Source of the DNA: Actinomycetota bacterium | Lineage (GTDB): Bacteria > Actinomycetota > Thermoleophilia > Solirubrobacterales > Solirubrobacteraceae | NCBI GenBank assembly: GCA_018268595.1 | Contig: JAFDWH010000024.1 | Span: 1-38,027 of the forward strand | Reading direction: 5' to 3' | Length of the DNA: 38,027 nucleotides | Part shown: one piece after another, positions 1-7,396 of the stretch | How positions within the stretch are numbered: the stretch's first letter is position 1 | How the letters are laid out: each line of letters opens with the position of its first letter | Translations under genes and position numbers: made by a program | The notes under the pieces: model-generated | Seen by the model: only the letters and a program-made list of their open reading frames with translations | Database searches by the model: none | Told to the model about the DNA's origin: nothing

Positions 1-39
1 GCGGGCGCCGGCATCCCGCTATAGCGCGCCGGTGATGGG

Positions 40-45
40 TAACGT
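40..45 (+). promoter_or_regulatory. -10-like box for the TauE half-genes
   Basis: TAACGT lies 9 nt before the ATG at 55. It fits the TAnnnT box seen at the same distance before many starts in this window, so the transcript may be leaderless. No convincing -35 element is visible. Confidence 0.35.
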
Positions 46-54
46 GCGGCGCCG

Positions 55-429
55 ATGCGCCCCGCACGCGATCGACGCACGCTGAAGCTGGCCGCGATCG
101 GCACCGCCGGCGGCCTCTTCAGCGGCCTGTTCGGCGTCGGCGGCGGGGCGGTGATGGTGCCGCTGCTGCTGCTGTGGCTGGCGTACGAGGAGCGCGCGGC
201 GGCCGCCACGTCGCTCGGCGCGATCGCGGTCGTCTCCGCGTTCGCGGCGGGCGCCCAAGCGCTCTACGGCAACGTCGACGTCGCCGACGCGCTGCTGGTC
301 GGGATCCCCGCCGTCGGCGGCGTGCTGGTCGGGACGTGGCTGCAGCAGCGCGTCCCGGCCGACGCGATTGCATTCGCGTTCGCGGGGCTGCTGGTCGTCG
401 CGGCGATCCAGTTGGCGGTCTCGTCGTGA
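55..429 (+). CDS. TauE/SafE-type permease, N-terminal half
   Basis: A 124-aa membrane protein matching the first half of the TauE/SafE (sulfite/sulfoacetate exporter-like) family. The hallmark small-residue motif GLFGVGGG lies near residues 24-31, followed by hydrophobic stretches that read as about four membrane helices. Normal family members are about 250 aa with two homologous halves. Here each half is its own gene, and the next gene starts inside this stop codon (GTGA). The two products probably assemble as a heterodimer in the plasma membrane. A one-base frameshift in a normally fused gene is the alternative, since 124 plus 126 aa equals the fused length. The substrate cannot be told from sequence. 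The ATG at 55 is the first in-frame start and follows a TAnnnT box. Confidence 0.8.
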   Translation: MRPARDRRTLKLAAIGTAGGLFSGLFGVGGGAVMVPLLLLWLAYEERAAAATSLGAIAVVSAFAAGAQALYGNVDVADALLVGIPAVGGVLVGTWLQQRVPADAIAFAFAGLLVVAAIQLAVSS

Positions 430-806
430 TCCTCGCCGCGCTCGTCGGCGTGGTGGCGGGGATCGCCTCCGGCCTGCTGGGGATCGGCGGCGGGATCCTG
501 TTCGTGCCGGCGCTGACGATCCTGCTCGGCCACGGCCAGGTCGAGGCGGAGGCGACCTCGCTGCTGGCGATCGTGCCGGTCGCGCTCGTCGGCAGCTGGC
601 GCCAGCGCAGCTACGGCAACCTGCGCGTGCACGACGCGGCCGTGATGGGGGCGCTGTCGATCGCGGGCGTGCTCGCCGGCGTCGCGCTCGCGAACGCGCT
701 GCCCGAGCGCGTGCTGCGGATCGGCTTCGCGCTGCTGCTGCTCAACATGGCGCGCCAGCTCGTCCAGCGCGGACTGGCCGGACGTCGTAGACGGCTGGCC
801 GCCTGA
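426..806 (+). CDS. TauE/SafE-type permease, C-terminal half
   Basis: A 126-aa membrane protein that starts with the GTG overlapping the stop of the preceding half-gene (GTGA, 4 bases shared), an arrangement typical of translational coupling. It repeats the family signature as GLLGIGGG near residues 18-25 and has about four hydrophobic segments, ending in a basic tail (GRRRRLAA). It is homologous to the first half, as expected from the internal repeat of TauE/SafE proteins. The pair should form one transporter for an anion such as a sulfur oxyanion or organosulfonate, though the ligand is unknown. An alternative upstream start in this frame would overlap the first gene extensively and is unlikely. 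Confidence 0.78.
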   Translation: MILAALVGVVAGIASGLLGIGGGILFVPALTILLGHGQVEAEATSLLAIVPVALVGSWRQRSYGNLRVHDAAVMGALSIAGVLAGVALANALPERVLRIGFALLLLNMARQLVQRGLAGRRRRLAA

Positions 807-852
807 CGCGCCGCACGCTCAAGTTCCGTCGCGCCCGGCCGACTCACGGGGC

Positions 853-2337
853 GTGAAGGGCTTCCTGGGCATCCGCTGGAGCGTCGGACGCAAGCTCGGG
901 CTCGCGTTCGGCGGCGTCGTCTGCTTCCTGCTCGGCGTCTCGATCGTCGCGCTGCACGCGATCGGCTCGCTCGCGCGCGACCACGACCGCGCGATGAGAA
1001 CGCTGCCGGCGATGCTCGACGCGCGCGCGGCGCGGATCGCCCGCGCGAACGACAGCTTCCACGCGACCGTCAGCTCCACGCGGCTGCTGATCGTCGTCGC
1101 GACGGTCGCCGGCGCGCTGCTGGCGATCGGCGTCGCCGTCTGGATCACGCTCGCGCTGCGGCTGCGCGTGCGGCGCGTGCTCTCGCGCCTGCAGCACCTG
1201 CGCGACGACGACGTGCGCGGCCTCGCCGACGGGCTCGAGGCGGTCGCCCGCGGCGACATGACCGTCGAGGTGCGCACCTCGACGCGTCCGATCCAGCGCA
1301 TCTCGAGCGACGAGATCGGCGAGGTCTCGCTCGCCGTCAACGCGATCCACGACACGACGCTGACCTCGCTCGACGCCTACAACCGCATGCGCGCCCGCGT
1401 CGCCTCGATCCTCGGGGAGATCGCGCACAGCTCCGCGAGCGTCGCCGCCGCCTCGCAGCAGATGGCGACGACCTCGGAGGAGACCGGCCGCGCGATCGGC
1501 GAGATCGCGACGACCGTCAGCGAGGTCGCGCAGGGCGCCGACCGCCAGGTGCGCTCCGTCAAGGAGGCGCGCGAGCTGACCGCCGAGGTGGCCGCCGCCA
1601 CGCAGCAGAGCGCGGGCGACGCGCAGGAGACGGCGAGCGCCGCGCAGCAGGCGCGCGCGGTCGCCGAGGAGGGCGCCGCCGCGGTCACACGGGCGACGGA
1701 GACGATGCGCGCCGCGCGCGAGGTCTCGACCGAGGCGACCGGCGCGATCCGCGAGCTGGGGGAGAAGTCGGAGCGGATCGGCGGGATCGTCGGCACGATC
1801 ACCGGCATCGCCGAGCAGACGAACCTGCTGGCGCTCAACGCGGCGATCGAGGCCGCGCGGGCTGGGGAGCAGGGGCGCGGCTTCGCGGTCGTCGCCGAGG
1901 AGGTGCGCAAGCTGGCGGAGGAGTCCTCGCGCGCCGCCGGCTCGATCGCAGACTTGGTGGGGGAGATCCAGCGGGAGACGTGCCGCGTCGTCGCGGTCGT
2001 CGAGGACGGCGCGCGCCAGACGGAGGACGGCGCGGCGACGGTCGAGCAGGCGCGCGCCTCGTTCGAACGGATCGGCGGCTCGGTCGACGACATGCACGAG
2101 CGCGTCGAGCGGATCGCCTGCGCGATCGAGCAGATCGCCGCGCGCGCCGCGCGCATGCAGGAGTCGATGGCACAGGTCGCCGCGGTCGCCGAGCAGTCCT
2201 CGGCCTCCAGCGAGCAGGTCTCCGCCTCGACCCAGCAGACGTCCGCCGCCACCCAGCAGGTCGCCGCCTCCGCGCAGGAGCTGGCGAAGACGGCCGAGGA
2301 GCTCGACCAGCTCGTCGGCCAGTTCACGCTCGCCTGA
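853..2337 (+). CDS. Methyl-accepting chemotaxis protein
   Basis: A 494-aa chemoreceptor with the expected order: short cytoplasmic N terminus, membrane helix about 15-38, a small extracytoplasmic loop of about 40 residues, second helix about 77-98, HAMP linker about 99-150, then a long coiled-coil signalling domain. The highly conserved hairpin tip that contacts CheA/CheW is present around residues 317-353 ([34 protein letters not shown]). The external loop is too small for a dCache or 4HB sensor, so input may come through the membrane, the HAMP domain or a partner. No che or flagellar genes are nearby and no CheR-binding pentapeptide ends the protein. It implies that the organism is motile or has a chemosensory array. 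The GTG at 853 is the only sensible start. Confidence 0.93.
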   Translation: MKGFLGIRWSVGRKLGLAFGGVVCFLLGVSIVALHAIGSLARDHDRAMRTLPAMLDARAARIARANDSFHATVSSTRLLIVVATVAGALLAIGVAVWITLALRLRVRRVLSRLQHLRDDDVRGLADGLEAVARGDMTVEVRTSTRPIQRISSDEIGEVSLAVNAIHDTTLTSLDAYNRMRARVASILGEIAHSSASVAAASQQMATTSEETGRAIGEIATTVSEVAQGADRQVRSVKEARELTAEVAAATQQSAGDAQETASAAQQARAVAEEGAAAVTRATETMRAAREVSTEATGAIRELGEKSERIGGIVGTITGIAEQTNLLALNAAIEAARAGEQGRGFAVVAEEVRKLAEESSRAAGSIADLVGEIQRETCRVVAVVEDGARQTEDGAATVEQARASFERIGGSVDDMHERVERIACAIEQIAARAARMQESMAQVAAVAEQSSASSEQVSASTQQTSAATQQVAASAQELAKTAEELDQLVGQFTLA

Positions 2338-2343
2338 TCTCGG

Positions 2344-2436
2344 GGCGCCGGCATCCCGCCAGGCGGCGTCTTCGCCGGTTCACGTGCGATTGCACGCTTC
2401 ACCGGCTGCATCCTTGCCTGGCGGCGCCGGCATCCC
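2344..2436. repeat. Palindromic element between 14-bp direct repeats
   Basis: The 14-mer GGCGCCGGCATCCC occurs at 2344-2357 and 2423-2436, and again at 4-17 at the window start. The segment between the first two copies folds as a nested hairpin: CGCCAGGC (2357-2364) pairs with GCCTGGCG (2416-2423), GCCGGT (2374-2379) with ACCGGC (2401-2406), and CGTGC (2383-2387) with GCACG (2392-2396). It lies just after the chemoreceptor stop codon, so it may also terminate that transcript. The string CTGGCGGCGCCGG is shared with the element at 15167, so the two may be related. Confidence 0.6.
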
Positions 2437-2437
2437 C

Positions 2438-2739
2438 GACATCAGGCGAGCGTCTCTGGCAGCCCGGGTCGCTGGCGCCGCGGGCGGGCGGGGCTCTCGC
2501 CCCGCCCTTGCAACCCGCCCGGTCAGAGATCGCCGCTGAACTACTACGTCCCAGGACTTGTGTCGATGCCTGGGCGGCGTGACACTCCCGGCCACCTGGA
2601 CAGGCCGCCGGCCCGAGGGCCGGCGCGTTGCCGCGGCTGGGCTCCGAGGAGCCCGTGGCCGAGTGGGCGATCCGCCAGACGTCGAAGGATACCCGCGCCG
2701 CGCAGGAGGACCGAGCCGCGGCGCGCGCACCCGATTCGA
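2438..2739. other. Gene-free stretch with four stem-loops
   Basis: I see no supportable gene here. Four hairpins follow each other: 2486-2507 (9-bp GC stem, loop TCTC), 2550-2574 (CCCAGG/CCTGGG, 13-nt loop), 2606-2625 (8-bp stem, loop CGAG) and 2639-2654 (6-bp stem, loop CGAG). Two share the same CGAG tetraloop. The stretch could be a structured RNA, a processed 3' untranslated region or decayed repeat DNA. No promoter or U-tract settles the strand. Confidence 0.35.
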
Positions 2740-2958
2740 TCAGTACGCGTCCGGGGGCGGCGGGGGAGCGCCGCCGCGACGCCAGTAGCTGTTGCGCGCG
2801 CTCAGCCACATCGCGACGCCGATCACGAGGCCGACGAGGCCGACGATGATCAGGATCACGCCGACCACTTGCAGGTCGACGCCGCCGATGTGGGCCGTGA
2901 CGGCGTACTTGAGGATCGCGCCGACGGCGATCAGGAAGAGGCTTGTGCCGATCGTCAT
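2740..2958 (-). CDS. DUF6458 family small membrane protein
   Basis: A 72-aa protein beginning MTIGTSLFLIAVGAILKYAV, the typical opening of the actinobacterial DUF6458 family. It has two hydrophobic helices (about residues 4-21 and 30-52) separated by a short polar loop, then a tail SYWRRGG with a proline run before the C-terminal DAY. Function is unknown. The ATG at 2958 is preferred over an in-frame TTG three codons upstream because it gives the family's usual N terminus. It stands alone, reading toward the gene-free stretch. Confidence 0.75.
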   Translation of the reverse strand: MTIGTSLFLIAVGAILKYAVTAHIGGVDLQVVGVILIIVGLVGLVIGVAMWLSARNSYWRRGGAPPPPPDAY

Positions 2959-3136
2959 GGGCCGCAACGTGCCCGCCGAGCGCAGATCTCAACCGGGATG
3001 TTCGTCCAGCCACGCCAGCCGCGCCGTTCGCTGACACGACGCCCGCCATACGGGCTAGCATCCATCCGGTGGCGTGCGGCCAGGGGCGCCCCGGCGCTCA
3101 AGCGGGCGCAGCGCGCTGCCGATCAACACTGAGCGG

Positions 3137-3358
3137 ATGTCCACGCAGGAGCACATGCCGGACGAAGTCGACGAGCTGGCCCGCAAGCGCGCCGAGCGCG
3201 AGTCGGCGGGCGAGCCCGAGCTGCGCGAGAGAGTGCGCGCCGAGGCGCGGCGCACCGCGCGCCGTCTCGCAGCCGCCGAGCGCGCCCGCCGCCGCGCCGG
3301 GACGCCGCTCCCGCCGCCGTCGCCCGACGGTGGCAGCGGCGGCGTCGGCGCGGCCTGA
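3137..3358 (+). CDS. Small charged hypothetical protein
   Basis: A 73-aa open reading frame from ATG 3137. It is almost entirely charged and helical in composition (DEVDELARKRAERE near residues 9-22), followed by a proline and glycine-rich tail. I do not recognise a family. It lies just upstream of the vapBC pair on the same strand, with 42 bases between. Low-complexity Arg/Glu sequence is easily produced by GC-rich DNA, so this may not be a real gene. The ATG start and the stop close to the next promoter favour it weakly. Confidence 0.4.
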   Translation: MSTQEHMPDEVDELARKRAERESAGEPELRERVRAEARRTARRLAAAERARRRAGTPLPPPSPDGGSGGVGAA

Positions 3359-3387
3359 GTCCCGTCCGCCGGTCGCACGGCCGGTGC

Positions 3388-3393
3388 TACGCT
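3388..3393 (+). promoter_or_regulatory. -10-like box for vapBC
   Basis: TACGCT lies 7 nt before the ATG at 3401, which would place the transcript start at or next to the start codon. VapB-type antitoxins normally repress their own promoter, so the operator should overlap this box. Confidence 0.45.
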
Positions 3394-3400
3394 GTGCCAC

Positions 3401-3661
3401 ATGGATGTCTCGGTGCGTGAGTTGCGCAACCACACGGCCCGCGTGGTCTCGGCGATCGAGGCAGGGGAGCCCGTCGTGCTGACCGTCCACGGACGTCCGG
3501 TCGCCGACATCGTCCCGCGGGTGCAGGCGAGCGAGCGGCGGCCGAGCGAGCTGCTGCTGGCCGACCTGGAGGCGATCCGCGCACGCGCGGCCGACCTCGG
3601 CGTCCGCTCCGACGCGGCCGACTTCGACGTCGGCTGGACGACGGACGACCTGCTCGGATGA
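3401..3661 (+). CDS. vapB: Phd/YefM-type antitoxin (VapB)
   Basis: An 86-aa antitoxin. The N-terminal 50 residues match the Phd/YefM DNA-binding fold: VSVRELRNHTARVVSAIEAG, then a stretch reading VVLTVHGRPVADIVP, the classic strand-turn of this family. The C-terminal acidic part (ADFDVGWTTDDLLG) should wrap the toxin. Its stop overlaps the PIN toxin start as ATGA, so the two are translationally coupled. It is expected to bind and silence the toxin and to repress the operon. The ATG at 3401 follows a TAnnnT box by 7 nt. Confidence 0.9.
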   Translation: MDVSVRELRNHTARVVSAIEAGEPVVLTVHGRPVADIVPRVQASERRPSELLLADLEAIRARAADLGVRSDAADFDVGWTTDDLLG

Positions 3662-4053
3662 GCGGATACCTCGCCGACACGAGCATCTTCGTCGCCGCCG
3701 AGCAGGGCCGCGCGCTGGGGGCTCCGCCGCCCGGCGAGGCGCGCATCTCGGTCGCCACGCTCACAGAGCTGATCGTGGGCGCCCGCCGCGCCGCCGACGG
3801 TCCGCTGCGCGAGCTGCGCGACGCGACGCTCGGCTACGCGCGTCGCTTCATCGCGCTGCCGTACGACGCCGTCGTGGCCGAGCAGTTGGCGGCGCTGCTT
3901 GCCGCGGCCCGCGCCACGAGACGCCGCGCCGGCGCGATGGACGCGATCATCGCCGCGACGGCGCTCGCGCACGACCTCGCGGTCTGGACGCAGGACGACG
4001 ACTTCGCCGTGCTCGCCGAGCTGGAGCCGGCGCTGCGCGTGCAGCGCGCCTGA
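3658..4053 (+). CDS. vapC: PIN-domain toxin (VapC)
   Basis: A 131-aa PIN-domain ribonuclease. The four acidic metal-binding positions are visible: D7 (LADTSIF), E38 (TLTELIVG), D95 (GAMDAIIAATA) and D113/D114 (WTQDDDF). VapC toxins cut tRNA or rRNA and halt translation until neutralised by the cognate antitoxin. The ATG overlaps the antitoxin stop codon by 4 bases. Everything needed for activity appears intact. The RNA target cannot be predicted from sequence. Confidence 0.92.
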   Translation: MSGYLADTSIFVAAEQGRALGAPPPGEARISVATLTELIVGARRAADGPLRELRDATLGYARRFIALPYDAVVAEQLAALLAAARATRRRAGAMDAIIAATALAHDLAVWTQDDDFAVLAELEPALRVQRA

Positions 4054-4151
4054 GCGGACGGCGCGCCGCGGGAAGGCGGCAGCTCGACCGCCCCGGGGGT
4101 TCGCGCTTGCAACGCTCGATAATCGATCTTATGTAACCCGAGAGGGGACGA

Positions 4152-5840
4152 TCAACGCGCGAACAGCGTCCGCTCGCGCGAGCGTGGCGAGTCCGGCTCG
4201 AAGAAGTCGTGCGCCCAGTCCTCGCCGCGGCGCTTGAGGCGCAGCGGGCTGACGCTCGTCGCCGCTCTCTGGATCGCGCGGAAGCGGTAATGGTCGGCGA
4301 GCTGGATCGCCTCGACTGCGAACGCCGTCGCGACCGCGCCGTCGGCGAACATCACGAGGTTGTCGCCGTTGACGGTCTCCGCGCGCCCGGCGAGGTTCGA
4401 CGAGCCGGCGAACGCGATCGGCCGTCTGCCGTTGAAGTCGCACACGACCATCTTCTGGTGAAGCTGGATCCCGGACGTCGCGATCTCTCTGTCGAACGGC
4501 GGCGGCACCTTCTCCTTCAGGAACCCGAACGGCACGAACGGCGTCTCCGCGGCGCCGCTCTTGAAGACCTTCAGCGCGCCGTCGATCTTCTGCGTCGTGC
4601 CGTACGCCACCGCCAGGTCGCTGCGCTGCGGCAGCTTCAGCACCTGCTCCATCACCGGACCCGACGCCGTGCCGATCTCCATGATCGAGAACAGCACCGA
4701 CTCCTCGGCGCCCGCGATCGCGTCGGCCACGCGTCTCAGCGAGACCTCCGGTCTCGTGTGCGGCGAGAACGCGACGGCGCAGTCGGGCAGCCCGTCGCCG
4801 CTGCGCTCGAACCAGCCGGCCGCGACCGGGCTCGTGTCGAACGACGCGAGCGGCTGCGTCCACGCCTGGTCGAACGCCGCGCCGTAGCGGCCTGCGACCT
4901 CCGGGTCGTCGAAGCGGAAGACGTTGTTCGACTGCACGTAGAGCCCGCGCAGCGAGAAGTTCATCGAGCCGGCGATCACCTTGACCGGCGTCCCGCCGCG
5001 CCGCTGGATCAGCACCTTGCTGTGCGCGAGCGCGCCGAAGTGGCCGACTCTCACGTGGTCGGCGCCGGCCGAGGACGCGATCAGCGCGTGCGCGTCGGTC
5101 TCGAGCGCGTGCTTGCCGTCGTGGTCGACGTGGCTGTCGGAGTCGTCGAGGAACAGCCGCACGCGCGAGCCGAGCGCCGCCAGCTTGTGCAGGATCGCGA
5201 CCTCGTCGAAGTCGAACGCGAACACGTCGACCGTCAGCTGCGGGTCGGCCTCCAGCTCGGCGAGGAAGTCGAACACCATGCGGCTGGCGGCGAAGCCGAG
5301 CCAGCGGTACTGGTCGGCGAACGGTCTCGTGTCGTAGTCGATCGTCTGCGGGGTCGGCGCGAGCGGCGCGTTGTGGAACAGGTCCGCGTACGCCTGCGAG
5401 GACACGTAGCCGCGCGTGAAGCCGAGCTCGAAGCTGGCGTGCGGCGGCGTGCGCAGGTCGACGTCGACCTGCGTCTGCGGCCCCGGCTGCAGCGCCGTCT
5501 CGCTGCCGGGCGCGAACTGCATCGCGGTGACGCGGTAGCTGAACGTGCCCTGCGGCACGCGCGGCGGGAAGTCGACCCAGTGGAACGTCTGCAAGGGCGC
5601 CTCGCTCGTCGGTCTCGCGAGCGCGCGGCGCTGCGCCGGCGTCGTCTGCGCGACGACCGGGTCGTCGAACGTGAGCCGGTTCTTGAGCGGCTGGACGTCG
5701 CCCTCCGGCGTGATCCGCTCGACGGCGAAGCCGGCGAGCCCGTCTGCGAGGCCCGGCTCGACGTCGAACGCGAGCAGCGCCGCCCCCTCCCCCCGGTGCA
5801 CCTTCACGGTCAGTGCGTCCTGCGTGCTGCGCTGTCCCAT
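4152..5840 (-). CDS. Phospholipase D-like protein
   Basis: A 562-aa protein with two phospholipase-D-type half sites. The first is HSK at 273-275 followed by GSMNFS about 20 residues on. The second is HQK at 461-463 followed by AGSSNLAGRAE. The usual HxKxxxxD aspartates are not obvious at the standard spacing, so this is a divergent PLD-fold protein that could be a phosphodiesterase or nuclease. The first 140 residues are a separate beta-rich region. No signal peptide is visible, so it is probably cytoplasmic. The ATG at 5840 has a strong GGAGG ribosome binding site, buried in a hairpin. AGA is used for about eight of roughly 45 arginines, notable at this GC content. It is a single-gene unit by position. 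Confidence 0.8.
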   Translation of the reverse strand: MGQRSTQDALTVKVHRGEGAALLAFDVEPGLADGLAGFAVERITPEGDVQPLKNRLTFDDPVVAQTTPAQRRALARPTSEAPLQTFHWVDFPPRVPQGTFSYRVTAMQFAPGSETALQPGPQTQVDVDLRTPPHASFELGFTRGYVSSQAYADLFHNAPLAPTPQTIDYDTRPFADQYRWLGFAASRMVFDFLAELEADPQLTVDVFAFDFDEVAILHKLAALGSRVRLFLDDSDSHVDHDGKHALETDAHALIASSAGADHVRVGHFGALAHSKVLIQRRGGTPVKVIAGSMNFSLRGLYVQSNNVFRFDDPEVAGRYGAAFDQAWTQPLASFDTSPVAAGWFERSGDGLPDCAVAFSPHTRPEVSLRRVADAIAGAEESVLFSIMEIGTASGPVMEQVLKLPQRSDLAVAYGTTQKIDGALKVFKSGAAETPFVPFGFLKEKVPPPFDREIATSGIQLHQKMVVCDFNGRRPIAFAGSSNLAGRAETVNGDNLVMFADGAVATAFAVEAIQLADHYRFRAIQRAATSVSPLRLKRRGEDWAHDFFEPDSPRSRERTLFAR

Positions 5841-5842
5841 CC

Positions 5843-5869
5843 GGGCCTCCCTCCGGTTGAAGGAGGCCC
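5843..5869 (-). promoter_or_regulatory. Hairpin covering the PLD-like gene's ribosome binding site
   Basis: GGGCCTCC at 5843-5850 and GGAGGCCC at 5862-5869 are perfect 8-bp arms with an 11-nt loop. In the minus-strand mRNA the 3' arm contains the GGAGG ribosome binding site two bases before the ATG at 5840. Stem formation would hide the site. This looks like translational control or temperature/ligand gating, though it could be chance in GC-rich DNA. Confidence 0.5.
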
Positions 5870-5900
5870 ATTAATCCAGAAACGGGCGTTAGCCGAGCCG

Positions 5901-5912
5901 CAAACCGGTTTG
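5901..5912. promoter_or_regulatory. Perfect 12-bp palindrome, candidate operator
   Basis: CAAACCGGTTTG is a perfect palindrome about 60 bp upstream of the PLD-like gene start. It stands out as AT-containing sequence within very GC-rich surroundings. It could be a repressor operator for that gene. The other neighbour, the TolB-like gene, ends at 6011 and reads toward it. Confidence 0.35.
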
Positions 5913-6010
5913 TCGGGAGGACGGCGGCGGCGCGGCGGGGGCCGGCCGACGGCGGGGCGGGCGGCGGCCGGGGACGAGCCCGTGCGGCCGCCTCCGCCCC
6001 CGCCCCCGCC

Positions 6011-7027
6011 TCAGCCGCCCCAGCTCGGCAGGCTGCCGCGCCGCACCAGCACCGTCGCTCGACCGCCGCGGAACGGGACCGTCGCGATCGACTGGTGCCG
6101 TGGATCGTCGAAGAAGCCGCGCTGCACGAGCACCGTGCGGCCGTCGGCGGACAGCCCGCGGCCGATCACGCCGTCGAGCCGGCCGGTCAGGTCGCGGGCG
6201 CGGCCGCTTGCGACGTCGACCGTCCACGCCTCGCTCGTGTCCTGGCCGCCGTACTCGGCCAGCAGCCGTCTCCCGTCGGCGGACCAAGCCGTCGCGGTCA
6301 GGCCCGACAGCAGTCTCGGGATCCGCATGTGCGTGAGCTGGCGCACGCCGCCTCCGTCCGGGCGCATCACGCGCAGCTGGTAGACGGGCGCGTCCGCTCT
6401 GCGCAGCCGCTCGTGCGTGTAGGCGATCCGCGTCGGACCCCACAGCGGATACAGGCTGCGGCCGTCGTGCGTGATCGCGTGCGCGCCGGAGCCGTCGGCG
6501 CGCGCGACGTAGATGTCGCCGCGATCGAAGCGCTGCGCCGAGCGCGCGTACGCGATCCGCTCGCCGTCGGGCGAGAAGCTCGCGCCCTGGATCTGCCCGC
6601 GCGCGACGACATGCCGCGCGCCGCTCGCGACGTCGATCACGAGCAGGCGCGCCGTGTCGACGAGGTTCACCGTCACGGCGAGGCGCGTCCCGTCCGGCGA
6701 CCACACGAGCGGCCCGAGCGACTGGGCCGCTCTCAGCAACGTGCGCGCGGCGCCGCCGGCCGCCGGCCGCACCACGAGCGAGGTGCCGCGGCGCGTGTAC
6801 GGCGTCACGATCGCGACGGTCGTCCCGTCCGGCGAGATCAGCGCGTCGGCGCCGGGGCCGAGCCGCACGTCGCCGCTGCCGTCGGCGTTGGCGACGTGGA
6901 CCTGCGGGTGCGTGCCGGCGAGGCCGGTCACGTACGACAGCTTCGAGGGGACCGCCGCCTGCGCGGCGGCGGCGGGCGCCAGCGCGAGTGCAAGCGCGGC
7001 GAGCAGCGGGGACGCGATCGATCTCAT
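6011..7027 (-). CDS. Secreted TolB-like beta-propeller protein
   Basis: A 338-aa protein with a clear signal peptide (MRSIASPLLAALALALAPA, cleavage probably after residue 24) and repeated WD40-like PD40 strands: GADALISPDGTTVAI, LVWSPDGTRLAV, ASFSPDGERIAYAR, TAWSADGRRLLAEY. This is the TolB C-terminal propeller fold without the TolB N-terminal domain. In an actinobacterium it is more likely an extracytoplasmic binding or scaffold protein than part of a Tol-Pal system. No tol or pal genes are nearby. The ATG at 7027 is chosen because it begins the signal peptide; the frame stays open far upstream only as a GC-rich artefact. Confidence 0.85.
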   Translation of the reverse strand: MRSIASPLLAALALALAPAAAAQAAVPSKLSYVTGLAGTHPQVHVANADGSGDVRLGPGADALISPDGTTVAIVTPYTRRGTSLVVRPAAGGAARTLLRAAQSLGPLVWSPDGTRLAVTVNLVDTARLLVIDVASGARHVVARGQIQGASFSPDGERIAYARSAQRFDRGDIYVARADGSGAHAITHDGRSLYPLWGPTRIAYTHERLRRADAPVYQLRVMRPDGGGVRQLTHMRIPRLLSGLTATAWSADGRRLLAEYGGQDTSEAWTVDVASGRARDLTGRLDGVIGRGLSADGRTVLVQRGFFDDPRHQSIATVPFRGGRATVLVRRGSLPSWGG

Positions 7028-7086
7028 GGCGGACACCCAAGCAGACGCGGCGGCGGGGTCGGGCGCCGATCCCCGCGCACGCCGGC

Positions 7087-7092
7087 TACCCT
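7087..7092 (+). promoter_or_regulatory. -10-like box, small protein at 7099
   Basis: TACCCT is 6 nt before ATG 7099, matching the TAnnnT arrangement of other genes here and supporting that start. Confidence 0.4.
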
Positions 7093-7098
7093 CGACGG

Positions 7099-7296
7099 AT
7101 GACCGATCCGAGCTGCGTGAGCGGCGTCTGCGGCGCCGACGTGCCCCCGCTGGTGGGCAGCGTGCTGACCGGCACCGGGCTGACGCTCGCGCAGGCGGCC
7201 GCCGCGCTCGAGCGCGGCGAGACGCCGCCGCTGACCGACGTGCAGCGGCGGATCGTCGAGGACTGGGCGCAGCGGCGGACCGCGGCGCGCGCGTGA
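7099..7296 (+). CDS. Small hypothetical protein
   Basis: A 65-aa protein I do not recognise. The N terminus has two closely spaced cysteines (SCVSGVC, residues 5-11), which could bind metal or form a disulfide. The rest reads as two helices (LTLAQAAAALERGE and DVQRRIVEDWAQRR). It diverges from the TolB-like gene and lies about 100 bp before the sugar kinase on the same strand. The start is supported by a TAnnnT box 6 nt upstream. Confidence 0.55.
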   Translation: MTDPSCVSGVCGADVPPLVGSVLTGTGLTLAQAAAALERGETPPLTDVQRRIVEDWAQRRTAARA

Positions 7297-7383
7297 GCGC
7301 GCTCGCCGCGACAGCCAGGACGACGGCGCGCCTGCTGCCGCTGCCGGCGCTCGCGCTGTCGCTCGGGCTGCCGCGCGAGCGAC

Positions 7384-7389
7384 TAGGCT
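7384..7389 (+). promoter_or_regulatory. -10-like box for the ROK kinase
   Basis: TAGGCT lies 7 nt before ATG 7397, as expected for a leaderless transcript. Confidence 0.45.
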
Positions 7390-7396
7390 GACCGCC

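Noticed and set aside
2655..2760. GTGGCCGAGTGGGC and CCGATTCGATC, tRNA-Ser/Leu-like fragments
   Set aside because: No cloverleaf can be completed between them and the spacing is wrong.
4054..4151. AT-richer patch (GATAATCGATCTTATG) after vapC
   Set aside because: The inverted repeat is imperfect in the middle and no other site element accompanies it, so I cannot call an operator or attachment site.
4209..6383. A 724-codon plus-strand frame across the PLD-like gene
   Set aside because: Arg/Val/Glu repeats with no domain; the minus strand encodes a coherent PLD-like protein with both HxK sites and a ribosome binding site.
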